Of a stretch of 29,701 nucleotides of DNA, positions 7,306-17,900 are shown piece by piece; position 1 is the first letter of the stretch, and the number at the start of each line of letters is the position of its first letter. The translations under genes and the position numbers were made by a program. The stretch covers positions 1 through 29,701 of the forward strand of contig JADGJH010000117.1 in assembly GCA_027596945.1 (NCBI GenBank), given 5' to 3'. Origin of the DNA: Physocladia obscura. Its lineage: Eukaryota; Chytridiomycota; Chytridiomycetes; Chytridiales; Chytriomycetaceae. Below the pieces are notes generated by a model. That model saw nothing but the letters and a program-made list of their open reading frames with translations. It was not told the DNA's origin and did not search any database.

Positions 7306-10300
7306 GTCCACAAAAACCGAATACGGTGCATATTATAGTGCGCAATTTCGACAATCTTTTGCAGCAAAAACATACGTGGGGGACCATCAGTTTTTGTTGT
7401 TACAACAACACCAACCGGGACCTTAGTGTTGTTGTCGGTAGTATGTGTCGGAGACTGGTGTGGAGTCGGCAATAAAACTGGCGCACCATCTCCGGTGGGA
7501 CTAAGAGCTTGCATTTGCGCCGCTCTTACGATAGATATAGGATCGATTCCAACTTCTTCTAATGACGCATGGCACACAGCTTTGAAAAATTGAAGAATCG
7601 ACGGCCCTGACATTGCTGTTGAGGAAGTAAAAATGCGATCCACTGCAACCACAGTATCTTGAGAAGTAAATTCTGACAGAAACTTTTCGACATTTGGATT
7701 TATAAGTTTAGTTAAATCTTCTTGCTGTTGGCGGGTTGAATCGAGGGAGGCTCCACGAGCAGCTGCGCCAAGAAGCTGAAGTCGTTCCATTTGACTGACA
7801 ATTTTAATTATATGAAACCAGGAAGAATCTAAATGCTCGGCGTAACTTTGAAAAAGAAATATTCATGTGTCAATCATCAACATTATCAAAACATATCTAT
7901 AAAGAGATGTCGCTTCACCTTAAAGTTAATCCCAAAAGGGTTCTGATCGCTTTAATATTTTTTCTCTTAAAATCGCGAAAATGAGAAAGCCCAGTCAGTT
8001 TGCTCAAACTAGTGACAAAGGCCTCTCGCTCCATCTCCATTTTGAACACAGATGCAATTTTTATTCCTCCGGCAAACCCCTCCAAACATAAATCTACCAG
8101 ATTCAATTCATCGTCGTTGCCACTTTTTTTTGCTGTAGCATCGTCGACAAGATCGTCTGTTATATCGTCGACAGCAGATTCAAAGAGCTGGCTGAATGCA
8201 GCAATCAATGGCCAACACGCTGTGGCAAACATTGGCTTGGCAATTTCCGGCTGAACAGCAATTTTGAATGGAGTCATTTCGTTGCTACCATTGGCAGCTG
8301 AAGACATGAGCTGCTGGCTCTTCTTTTGGATTTGGGCAATCTCTAGTCGATATAAATCCATCCGTTCTTTATCTGAAAGCTCGTTTACACCCCATCTGTA
8401 ACGCTTATCAATAAATTATGTATAGAAAATTTAAAAAACCCTGAAAACCAACCCTTGCACCATTTTGGCAAATTTTCCAGTTTGCTCATCTTCCATAACA
8501 ATTTCATTGGCCAGAATTTCATCAAAAATACCTTCCAGGTATTCGTCCGGAAGATTAGCATTGTCGTTGATACCTCTGTTCAGCATAATCTATTCATAAT
8601 TTTTTTTTTTTTGATGCAAAAAAACTCACCTATTATTCTTTAGAAACGCCTCTTTGTCCATCCGATCTTTGATATGGGCACTATGAAGATCAGTATTGAG
8701 CATGATAACCGAGAAGGCAAGAGTATATGCCGTGTCGGCTTTTGCAAATATGTCCGGATTATTCTCACAATATCTATCTGCAAACTTTTCCATAAGTCTG
8801 TCAATCTATATTTATAGATAAAAAAGTGAGCTGGTAATTCAAAAAAAAAACAAAAAAAAAAACCTTTTGAGCCTCTCCTGGCAGTCTGAAAGTTTGCAAA
8901 AAAGCCCGCAAAGCATCCACAAACCCAACACCATCAAAATCTAACGTATCCACAAACATATGCATGACTTTAATGTAGAACGCGCCCCCTTCCCCCAAAT
9001 AACTTCCAATCGCCGTTTTATCCAAACCAGGAGTATTACGCAGAAACATCGCAATACTATACGCCTCATCATCTTCATCAGATACTTCAAGAGAGGTTTC
9101 AGTATTGTTATTATGACCGACAGCGCGTGTTTGCTTTGAAATAAACCCATGTGCTTTAAAAAATGAAATTCCTTTGATCGGCTTTTCAGCAAACAGTCTC
9201 ACGGCCTGTTTCAGCAATGCTTTTCTTTGCGCAATCAAGGCAATAGCCGCCCTCTCTTCAGCAGCCGCCACTGCATTGTCTTGACTTTGATTTGCAGGTT
9301 CATTCGTCACTGTCGGTGTACGTACAGGCGATCTCGCAACTGCACCACTGATGCCACTTCCACTAACTCCGACAACCGCACTCCCGCTTTGCTGTTGCGC
9401 AGTTGCTAAACTGCCTTTCTTTTGCGCAATTGAAACATCCTGTAATCGCGTATTCAACACAACACGATCATCAGAAGAAGCAAGCAACGCATCCATCAAC
9501 AAGGTCTCAGCGGTTTGCTGCGACCGCTGCGGTGAAGCCACTGATGAGACATCGTGAGCCAGCCAAATCTCATATTCACCACTATTATCGCTGCCATCCA
9601 ACTTGGAATTAGACTCACCAATAGCATTTACATTAACGCTAGCAATAGTCAATCGTACGCCAACTGCCTCTTCAACGCGACTCCACGAGACAAGGCTCCT
9701 GACAAGAGCAACTAAACACCGAACAGCTTCCATCCGCGCCTTTGCTTCCAAAGTTCGAGTTTCTGCAGCCGCTGATGCGCGGCTGTCGAAGCCCGCGAAC
9801 GCCATAAGCGAGAGAGACGCTGATGCAGCGGCAGAAGACGAGGACAATGATATTAAGCCGGTAGAGTCGTGTCCGCTGTGTTGGGCGACTCGCGTGCTGA
9901 CGGTGAGAATGCGTTCATACAACGACACGCAGTGCATGTCGCAGTCGTGGTTGAGGTAAGTGTCAACAATAGTTTGTGGATCTGCACAGATTTTACGTAA
10001 CGATTGCAATACCATTAGTTTTTGCTGCGCGGGTGAGTGTGGGGTTTCGACAATATGAAGGTATATTGTGTTGAGCAGAACCTGACAAAAAATACACAAG
10101 ATAATAAAAATTAAAAATAAGATGCAAACAAAAATATATATTTTGTATATATTACACAAACCTCAACTTCCGACTTCATACGCGCACGATAATACCTCAG
10201 AACAAGCAAAAAAATAGACAAACTGAATTCAAATAACCCTATATTTGTTGTGATCGCATTCCGCGAAACACTAGCTGCAAGAGTTGTCTTGACAAGATCA

Positions 10301-12113
10301 GCATACATATCTTCAGTCTGCAGTACATGTCCAGCGTTACTTAGAATCGACAAAATCATTTCAAGTGCAAGCGCCCGTGCTCGAATCGTATTCAAGGCAA
10401 CTGCGTCATCAGTGTGGGAAAACGAAAATGAAGACGAAGAAGACGATGCGGCGGCACTGATACTTGCAGGATTAAATGTAGATGCAAGACTGGAAAGACC
10501 AGAATCGGTCTGAGTGCTGAGACGGCAGAGAAGCCTGAGGACAAGAAATGCGTCCTTTTTGAGCAGTGTATTGTAGTATGCGATTGCGGGATCATAGGCG
10601 GTAACCACTTGCTTTGTTGAGCCTGGCGAGGAGGATTGTTTGGGAAGTGTATTGGGATTATTTTCGCCTCTGTCCCCACCGCTTTCAACAGTTGAAGTTG
10701 AATTGGACAATAAATCATCATCTTCAAGCATTCCAACAATGCGTTTTGGCGCTTGTAACGGTTTGATCGTATTGGCAGGTGGAAAACGATAGTTTGTCGA
10801 GACTGTGGCGATTCCATTCAATTCAACACTATTTGAGTCCTCATTTTCCAATTTGTCATTCTCATAACTGTTTGAATTATTATTCAAGACACCAGATTTT
10901 TTGACAACACGTGCATATCGCTCCATTCGAGAAAATACAGCATGAACAATTTGAGTTAATGCGGCTTTTGCGAGGACACTGTTTGAGCCTTTTGAAGATC
11001 CCGCAGCAAGATAAATATTACAGCATGTTTGAACGGCTTTCAAAAGCGAAGCAGAGTGCACTTGGCACGTGGAAGTTGAAGTGACTGCTGTAAGCAAGAC
11101 TTTGAGGACATGAGTTTGAACCGATGCATCTGGAGAAGCAGATAGAGACGATTCGCCAGAAGAATCGAGAATTGACGACGAGTGAGAGAGTGAAAAACAA
11201 ACACAGACAGAATGAATAATTTCGTCAATGAGGAACTGCTGCTGCTGTTGCTGTTGGTGATTCTGCTGTTGCTGTACCTGAACTTGCAGCAACGCGGAAG
11301 AGTTCGCATCCAGCGATGCTGTCGGTGTGGAAGAACGTGGTGAAGACACGTCGATGGCGGAAAGATCGTTCCCAGTTTCGGCGGCCGGAACACTTACACT
11401 GCCGGAACGAAACGCGTAATTAAAAAGCAGACCGAGCGACGATGTTGCTGCTGTAGTAGGTGTCGATGCAGTTGTCGATGCAGTCGTCGATGTTGGTGTG
11501 AACTCTGACGATACAACATTATTGTTATTATGATTAAAACTGACAGTGTTGCTGTTGCTATTGTGATGTGAATAAAAGACTGAAAGACGCGTCGAACCGC
11601 GAAGGGTTTTATGGGCAACGAGTTTCTGAACAGCGTCCAGCGCAGCTTCTCGAATGCGAGCAGGCTGGGTAGCGTGCAGACAAAGCCGGAGAGCGGGCCA
11701 ACAAGCAGCGTCTGCACTGTATTTTATTCATGGTTGGCATATTTTATTAACGGTATTATTTATCATTCGTTTATTTCTAATACAATACAAATTACAAACC
11801 TTGGAGTTCCGTCGGCAAACACGGGAAGCGTTTTGTCAACAAGGCTTCGTTTCGCGGCACCTATTGCGTCGCCGATTGCTGCCGAGTGCATTGTCCCGCC
11901 CAGATTTGCCGCCACTGCCGCCGAAACCCGCTCCAAACTTGCCGCGATTGCCAAGTAGACTTTTCTGTCCAGGCCATCTTTTCCGCTTTCTTTGCCACCC
12001 TCTTTTCCCATCTCTTTTGTCACCTCGGCATTTGTCCTTATCTCTTTTGTCGCCACGGGCTCTTTCTCCGTCTCGTCAGCCACTTCCCTTGTTGTCATTT
12101 CTCCTCCACTCAT
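7306..12113 (-). CDS. SEC7: Sec7/BIG-type ARF guanine nucleotide exchange factor, 3' truncated
   Basis: Predicted trans-Golgi ARF-GEF that loads GTP onto ARF GTPases for vesicle budding. Visible exons (minus): 12113-11800, 11716-10162, 10081-8864, 8805-8630, 8575-8453, 8395-7919 and 7845 to about 7306. All junctions are GT-AG and frame-consistent, giving about 1,467 residues. Order: N-terminal DCB region ([18 protein letters not shown]); low-complexity Ser/Gln/Thr linkers; HUS-like region ([20 protein letters not shown]); Sec7 domain at about 911-1110 with [17 protein letters not shown], the FRLPGEAQK glutamate finger (Glu about 1026) and [10 protein letters not shown]; then HDS1 ([30 protein letters not shown]). 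Sequence stops being family-like after [11 protein letters not shown]. The expected HDS2-HDS4 (several hundred residues) are absent. The catalytic part is intact, and the start ATG at 12113 is the best in-frame choice. Symbol by family, not proven orthology. Confidence 0.9.
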
Positions 12114-12174
12114 TCAACAGAGATTCTTTGGCACTTGGAAAAAAATCATTAAAGGAAAAGTTCAATAAACTCTT

Positions 12175-12430
12175 TCAACGCAGGAAGCCGTGATCGTTTA
12201 CAAGCGGATCTGCATTAATAGCATCGGCAAACGCAATGCATCTCTTGATAGACGTAGCGTCGATGCGACGCACGTATTCGATCGAGTCTTGAACTTCGTA
12301 GGACAAGCGGATTTGGCGGCATTCGCAAAGCAACTTTGAAACCCGTTAAAGTTTTCTGTGCGCCGAGCACTCCCGCAAAACGCTTCGACGGAATCAACAA
12401 CAAGATATTGACAAATATTCACATTTTCCT
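12175..12430 (-). pseudogene. Orphan coding fragment upstream of the ARF-GEF
   Basis: A minus-strand frame of 56 codons (12345-12175) reads KLLCECRQIRLSYEVQDSI, then EYVRRIDATSIKRC and FADAINADPLVNDHG, ending in TGA at 12177-12175. It has normal CpG content and protein-like composition. Just upstream, a different frame gives YLVVDSVEAFCGSARRTEN (about 12425-12350). The two would join with a frameshift or an unrecognised splice. No family recognised. It lies only about 60 bp before the ARF-GEF start codon on the same strand, so it may be the 3' end of a gene whose remainder was lost, or an alternative upstream exon. Confidence 0.35.
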
Positions 12431-12660
12431 GTGTTTTTTTAGTTTTTTGCAGTAGGCATAGTTGTGTCCCAATGAATTTCAAGGTGATAGAGGCCTATTT
12501 GCAAGAACATCTTTGTGTTAAAGTTTTGATGACTCTGTGGTGAGAGTTAATATAATGAAACAAGTAATGCAAACAAAAATAATAAATAAATAAAAGATAT
12601 TTTATTATTATTATTTTTTTCCAAATTAAATTATTATGATTATTCAAATTGCCCAGCAGT
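12431..12660. other. AT-rich spacer
   Basis: No supported gene. Mostly A/T runs (an ATT/TTA-rich tract at about 12580-12640). It marks the switch from CpG-normal sequence on the left to the CpG-poor repeat-bearing stretch on the right. Confidence 0.5.
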
Positions 12661-12668
12661 GCGAAACA

Positions 12669-13085
12669 GGTTGCACAACATCAGTGCTCCATCCACAGGG
12701 TATAGCACTGATGCACACAGCACCGGGAATCTATCAAGCAAGGGCCCACCTGCTCCTGTTGGGTTTCTCATTGTTTTTATAAAACAAAATCTAAGTAATG
12801 AAGATTTATTATTTGAAACAAAACAAAACAAACAAAACAGTTGCGCAACATCATTGTTTACCCATGAGAATTGACGCTGATGTGTGCTGCGCGTGGATAT
12901 CCATCAGGCAATGGAACTGGCTGCATCTGTTGTTTGTCTGTGTTTATTTGAAAATAACAAAGTAGAAACAAGAACAACTGCATTTTATTAGTGTCTACCC
13001 ACAAAGATTTATGCTGATGTACATAGCATGTGGATATCCATCAAGTAATGGAGCCACCTGTCATGTTTTTGCTTTGTTTTTATTT
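12669..13085 (-). repeat. Three diverged tandem units with exon-like cores
   Basis: Three units (about 12669-12839, 12840-12975 and 12976-13085) share ordered blocks. On the plus strand these are gttgcRcaacatca, tgctgatg, tggatatccatca[a/g]g[c/t]aatgg and a final cctgt/ctgtt block. Read on the minus strand, each core looks like a short exon. A pyrimidine/AG-like stretch precedes it, its centre translates to PLPDGYPRAAHIS in one unit and PLLDGYPHAMYIS in another, and in two units a GGGTA(A/G)AC donor-like end follows. The rightmost and middle units are most alike. Frames across the units cannot all be joined without stops, so it may be a decayed repeated-exon gene, a non-coding transcript or simple duplication. 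Confidence 0.5.
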
Positions 13086-13194
13086 AAAATAAAATTAGCT
13101 TTATTAAATTAAAAACACAAACTAATTTAAGCATGACAGCCACCAAGCACACACCAAAATTACACCAGTAGATCCAATCCACAGTTTGCAAGAG

Positions 13195-13475
13195 GTGTGT
13201 TTTGGCAGACTGTACCTTTGAAAAATAAAAATAAAAAGAAACATTAGTTATAAAAAGCTCCAATCACTCACCTGGGCCATAAAACACAAGGGCATGGCTT
13301 GTGTAGTATACTAGGGTAGAGAGCAGGAGCAATCATAGCTGGTGCAGCATTGTTGGCAACATTTTGAGCCTGACTCTTTGTTTTTTTTCAAAATGAAAAA
13401 AAATTTGTTGTAACCACTCAGCCAAAGCCAACTACAGCTACCAGCACCAAGAACAGGCAAACCAAGGCAGCTCTG
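13195..13475 (-). other. Exon-like segments upstream of the tandem units
   Basis: On the minus strand, a hydrophobic stretch AALVCLFLVLVAVVGFG (about 13471-13422) resembles a signal peptide or membrane segment. It is followed by an AT-rich gap and a segment reading AQNVANNAAPAMIAPALYPS, which ends in a good GTGAGT donor at about 13276-13271. Next comes TTTCAAAG before YSLPKHTSCKLWIGST. These could be 5' exons of the same gene as the repeated units, since the spacing (60-90 nt gaps) matches introns elsewhere in the window. No start codon is placed convincingly and no family is known. Confidence 0.25.
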
Positions 13476-13479
13476 TTAT

Positions 13480-14030
13480 ATTTAAGAAATAAAATGCATT
13501 ATACAAGCTGAATAGATGTTAAATAATATTTAATAGAATTGGAAATAGGAGTATTATTTATTAGATGACTGTGAAAGAAAATAATATTATTTTCATTCAC
13601 GGCAAAATTCAAGAATAGGGATTAAATGTTCTAACTTCGTCTTTTACATTTGAACAATTTTCTTTGCTAAGAAATTGGTTTTTATTCAATATTGAGGCAT
13701 TGGAAATGAGGCACAAAAGTTTTCCTTTGAGGCACAGAATTGGGTATATTAAATTAATATTATATTCTTGGAAATAAATAATAAGATTATAAAACTAAAT
13801 TATAATTTACTGTGCCAGTTCAAGTGAATCCACCTTTGCAGGATTCAACAGACTGTGCATCAAGCAACTTGAATATGGGTAGAATGGAATGAAATACAAA
13901 GGTTATTGAGTTATTAGAGTTGACTTGTGTTTCTTGTTTTCAACAAATCACAAAATAGGTCTTGACTTTCACAATTTTTGCAAATTAGATCAAAATGAGA
14001 CCAAAATCAAAGAAGTCAGGGCAGGAATGA
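13480..14030. other. AT-rich spacer, nothing recognised
   Basis: AT-rich and CpG-poor, with no reading frame or RNA gene that I can support. Confidence 0.5.
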
Positions 14031-14033
14031 ACC

Positions 14034-14771
14034 ATTGATGTACAAAATGCACTCAACACAGTGTATGATTCATGGAAGCAGGCATATCCAAATCAAACAG
14101 AACCAGTTCTGACTATTATTTGTGAATATGATGGTTCAGGTGACTTAGATGTGTACCAAGCAACTACAAGTATCAAACACATCAAACAACTTGGTTGGAC
14201 AATATTTTTATTATTCATTTAATACAGTTTAAGATTCCAAGAATGTTCTCCTGTTGAGCATGTCCTAGGTGTGCAACTTATGAGTGGCAGATCTACAAAA
14301 AAATGCAAAATTTTTGAATATGCTGTGAGCTCATTGAAAAAACCTGCAATCACCACAAATGTTGAAGAAAACATGATTATTCAGCTGCCATCATTACTTA
14401 CATTGGTCTTTGGATTTGTAAAAAGCATCAAAGGAATTCAAATGTTTTATTGTGGAGTTTTTTTTCAACAAATTGTTGATTACAATGTTTTGACATTGTT
14501 TGCTAGAAAATGATTCAACATTAATACTTAGACTCTCACTGACAAATTGGATTAGTCCAAAATTCTGAGTCATCAAGTTTCAAAACATCCAGAATCAATG
14601 TTGATCCTTGAAGCTGCAAAATTGAAAAGAAATTGCCAGTTTGAATGCCATATTCCTCTTAGTATTCAAATTATTCTTGGTACAATGACACATAGAAATG
14701 GAATCCAAAAGTTGGTTTTGCAAGGAGGAAAATGGATGAATCAAGTGAAGGAAATATTTCTTATTTTTTAA
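14034..14771 (+). pseudogene. Unrecognised broken reading frame
   Basis: Three plus-strand pieces have protein-like composition. 14034-14222 contains VQNALNTVYDSWKQAYPNQ and VLTIICEYDGSGDLDVYQ. About 14231-14513 contains FQECSPVEHVLGVQLMSGRS and KKPAITTNVEENM. 14586-14771 contains ESMLILEAAKLKRNCQFECH and IPLSIQIILGTMTHRNG. The first gap could be an intron ending at TTTAATACAG (14227). The second gap includes a stop and no clear splice pair. No family recognised. The low CpG and the position between repeats suggest a mobile-element protein or dead gene. It converges with GCN1, ending about 140 bp from that gene's stop. Confidence 0.3.
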
Positions 14772-14896
14772 ATGCAGGTTGTATTTTTGTTTTTCAAGAA
14801 TATTTTGCTGTTGAAGGCTTTATTTTAGCTTGTTGAATAAAATTCATTATTATTTTTTTTTGCGAAAGATGGGAGCCAAAAACAAAAAACACCAAT

Positions 14897-14902
14897 TTTA
14901 TT
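14897..14902 (-). terminator. AATAAA polyadenylation hexamer for GCN1
   Basis: A canonical AATAAA on the minus strand about 11 nt after the GCN1 stop codon. Such close placement would imply a very short 3' UTR, so other signals further down may also be used. Confidence 0.45.
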
Positions 14903-14912
14903 ACTCATTCAA

Positions 14913-17900
14913 TCAAAATTTGTCATTTTCATCCCCTTCTTCATCATCATCATCACTGTCTTTCTCAGCAAGTTTGCTCAAAACTCTCTTTGCATAGTCT
15001 TGTGTATTCCTGGCAGAAGCATTATCCAGTCCTGCTGTGTATTTTATCAGGACAGATGGATCTGGATTTTGGGCAGTTAGGCGTAATAAGTGGAGCAACG
15101 CTCGTTCGGCTGCCAACTTGATTGGAATCACTCTCTCACGCACAAGCAGCATGATTGTTGGGACAATCAGACCAAGATGGGGCTGGACAGACTGTGGGGA
15201 CGGTTTTTTGTTAATTTTAATTTTAAAAAAAAGTAAATAATAAATATATTGCTTACTTGATAATGTTTTTTGGCCAAATTTTTGATTCCAAGGACTGCAA
15301 TTCTGCGTGCATCAACTTCCAACCCTTCTTTGGACAGACCAACAAGCCGATTGAACAATTCAATTTTTTCGTCCATTTCAAGGCTGAAAAGACCCTGTGC
15401 CTCGAGAACTAATATATGGTTTGTACATAGTACAGTTGCTTCAAGCACAACGGATTTGCTGGATTCGAACCCTTCAAATATTTTACTTACTGTGACAGTC
15501 ATGAATGGTGCAAAAGATGTGATTGCTGCCGGTATATTTTTGACAAGCTGAAACAGAGATTCCATGAGACCATGACGTTTCGTATACAACGTGGATGCTG
15601 ATACTGTTACATCGTCCAGAATTTGTTTGCTCAAGATTTTCGAGCTGAGCAACGTTTTTACTTCTTCTTTACTGATGTATTTGCAATAAGTAGCCAAGCA
15701 TTTTGCCGCAAACTTTCGCACAATATCTTGTGTGGGTGGACAAGTTTAATTTAATAGTATTATTGTCGTAAATGCGATAAACATAAAAACTAACCATCGT
15801 TTTCGTTGCTGCTAAACAACGCTTCAACCAAAAGCGTTTCAATAGTTTTTTTACTCACTTCAGTGATTTCCTTTCCTTCAAGTCCGTTTAGCAAGCCCAA
15901 TAACGCTCCCCACATTGCGTCTCTGACGCTCTTTTCTTCCGCCGTCTTTATTCCTGTTGTCAATTCCGCTACAAGAGGGTCTAAACGAGGTTGCAGGCCA
16001 ATCAAGAGGGTCAAACATTTACGAGCGGGTGTTTGCACGTTCAAAACTGGTTCAGAAAGAGATTTTATAAAAGTGCGTTGAAGTTGTGGCAAGAACGGCT
16101 TCAAATTTGCAGGAACTTTGACGAGCAGCAGCCTGAAAAAAATAAAATCAAAAATAAAAGAACAAAAAAAATTCAATAAAACACACCCCAAAGTATTTAG
16201 AATCGCCGCCTTCACACCTGGAGCTACTCTATCTCCAATAATTCTAATTAAAGGGCCAGTGATTTGAGTCACAAATGTCTTCAGTCCATCGGCACTGGTA
16301 CGTCTGACCAAGTCTCCCAGTCCTTTGGCAGATTCTTCCCTGACATCCGAATTTCCGTACATTAGCCCTTGTAAAAAAAATGGCAAAACTGGTGAGATGC
16401 CCTTTGGCAAACAAAACCCTGCCAACTCTTGATTGGGCCCCAATCGTTCAGTTGCACTAGTAATCGCGCGTCGAATCGGCACAACCAATCTTTCCATGTC
16501 GTCTTTTTTGACTCTCTTTGCCAAAGCGTCAATAGCACTCCATGCAGACTGTACAAGGTCAGATGCATACTTTGGAGCACCTTGGAGCATTTCAAGAAGA
16601 CGATTAAACCATTCAATTGCAAATTCCGACACATCCACTTTTGATCCTTCACAAAAGATCATAAATGCATCGCATGCTGCTTTAACTCTGCTTGGGCTGC
16701 CTTCAGAAACTGATCCAGAAAGAATTGGCATCAATGTGTACAATCCATCATCATCAACACTCAGGAGCAGAACTTTGAGAGCGTCTCGAATATCTGGCAC
16801 CGCATGATCGCCTTGGTCAAGTCCATCCATAAGCACAGGCAAAATTGTGCTTAAACGTTTGTTCAAAGCGCTTCCAGCAACTGAAATTAAAGATGCTAGC
16901 GCCCGCGCATTGAAGGCGGTGATGGGAGTTGCGAGCAAAGTTGGAATTAAAACTGGGAAAACAACATTGCTGCGAACCGACATGAGTTCCTTTAATGCTT
17001 CGAGGGCGTACGCGCTTGATCCAGTGCCCCCTGCCTTTAATTCATTCAACAAGCTTGGCAAAACTTCGTCAATCGCCTTGGCTCCCATGTGTTGATGGAG
17101 CATATCGAACGTTTGAGCAGCCGCTTCACGAACTTCTGGCTCAGAATCCATGAGAGCCTTTTTGATACTTGGAAGACATTGAACAACAAAATCCACAAGT
17201 TGAGCTTTTCCAGCAGTTGCCATAATTTCAGACATTCCGATACAAGCTCCTTCTCTTGTCGACGCAATCTCAGATTTTAATCCACTTTCTAAAACTGGAA
17301 CAAGTTCGTTCAAAACGATATCTCCAAGTTTTCTGACCAGGTCTCCCAGTGTACGCGCTGCAACACCACGCTTTTCAAAATTCTCATCAGCAAGTGATTC
17401 AATGACCATCTGAATGATCACAGGCAAAATTTCCTTCAGCGTGCGTGGAGTGTTGCTGACAATCGATTTCCACACATGTAAAGCGGCGGATCTGACAATT
17501 CCGTTTGTGTCAGACCTGACAATATAAAGAGCCGAGAGAACAGAGTCGTATCGTTCTTGCCCCAGAGTTGAAATAAGAGCCTTCTTGTTGTGCTCAGTTC
17601 CAATAGAATCGTCTTCATTTCCTTCAACATCAATCTTTCCTGAAACACCAGCGATTCTATACAATAGATCACCCATCAACTGAATCGACGATTGACGGAT
17701 TCTCCAGTTCTCATCAAACAAACCTGTTTCGAGCTCTGGAAGGAGCACGTTGACAGCCGTTGTGGCATAATTGCGTACAATAACACGGCCAGCTTTCATA
17801 GAAGTCTCACGAACTGAATCTGTTTCATCGGCCAGTCCACGCAAAATTGGAGGAATAATACCGCCAATATAAGGTTGAAACGAGCTTCCAAATGTTGCTG

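Noticed and set aside
9227..9959. Several plus-strand frames inside the ARF-GEF gene
   Set aside because: Antisense shadows. The minus strand carries family motifs and consistent splicing over the same bases.
11654..12193. Long plus-strand open frames rich in Arg, Pro and Leu opposite the ARF-GEF start
   Set aside because: They are antisense shadows of the GC-richer first exons of the ARF-GEF and match nothing.
12669..13085. Hammerhead-type ribozyme suggested by repeated CTGATG motifs in tandem units
   Set aside because: The full conserved core (CUGANGA with a matching GAAA and cleavage triplet) and three stems are not present.
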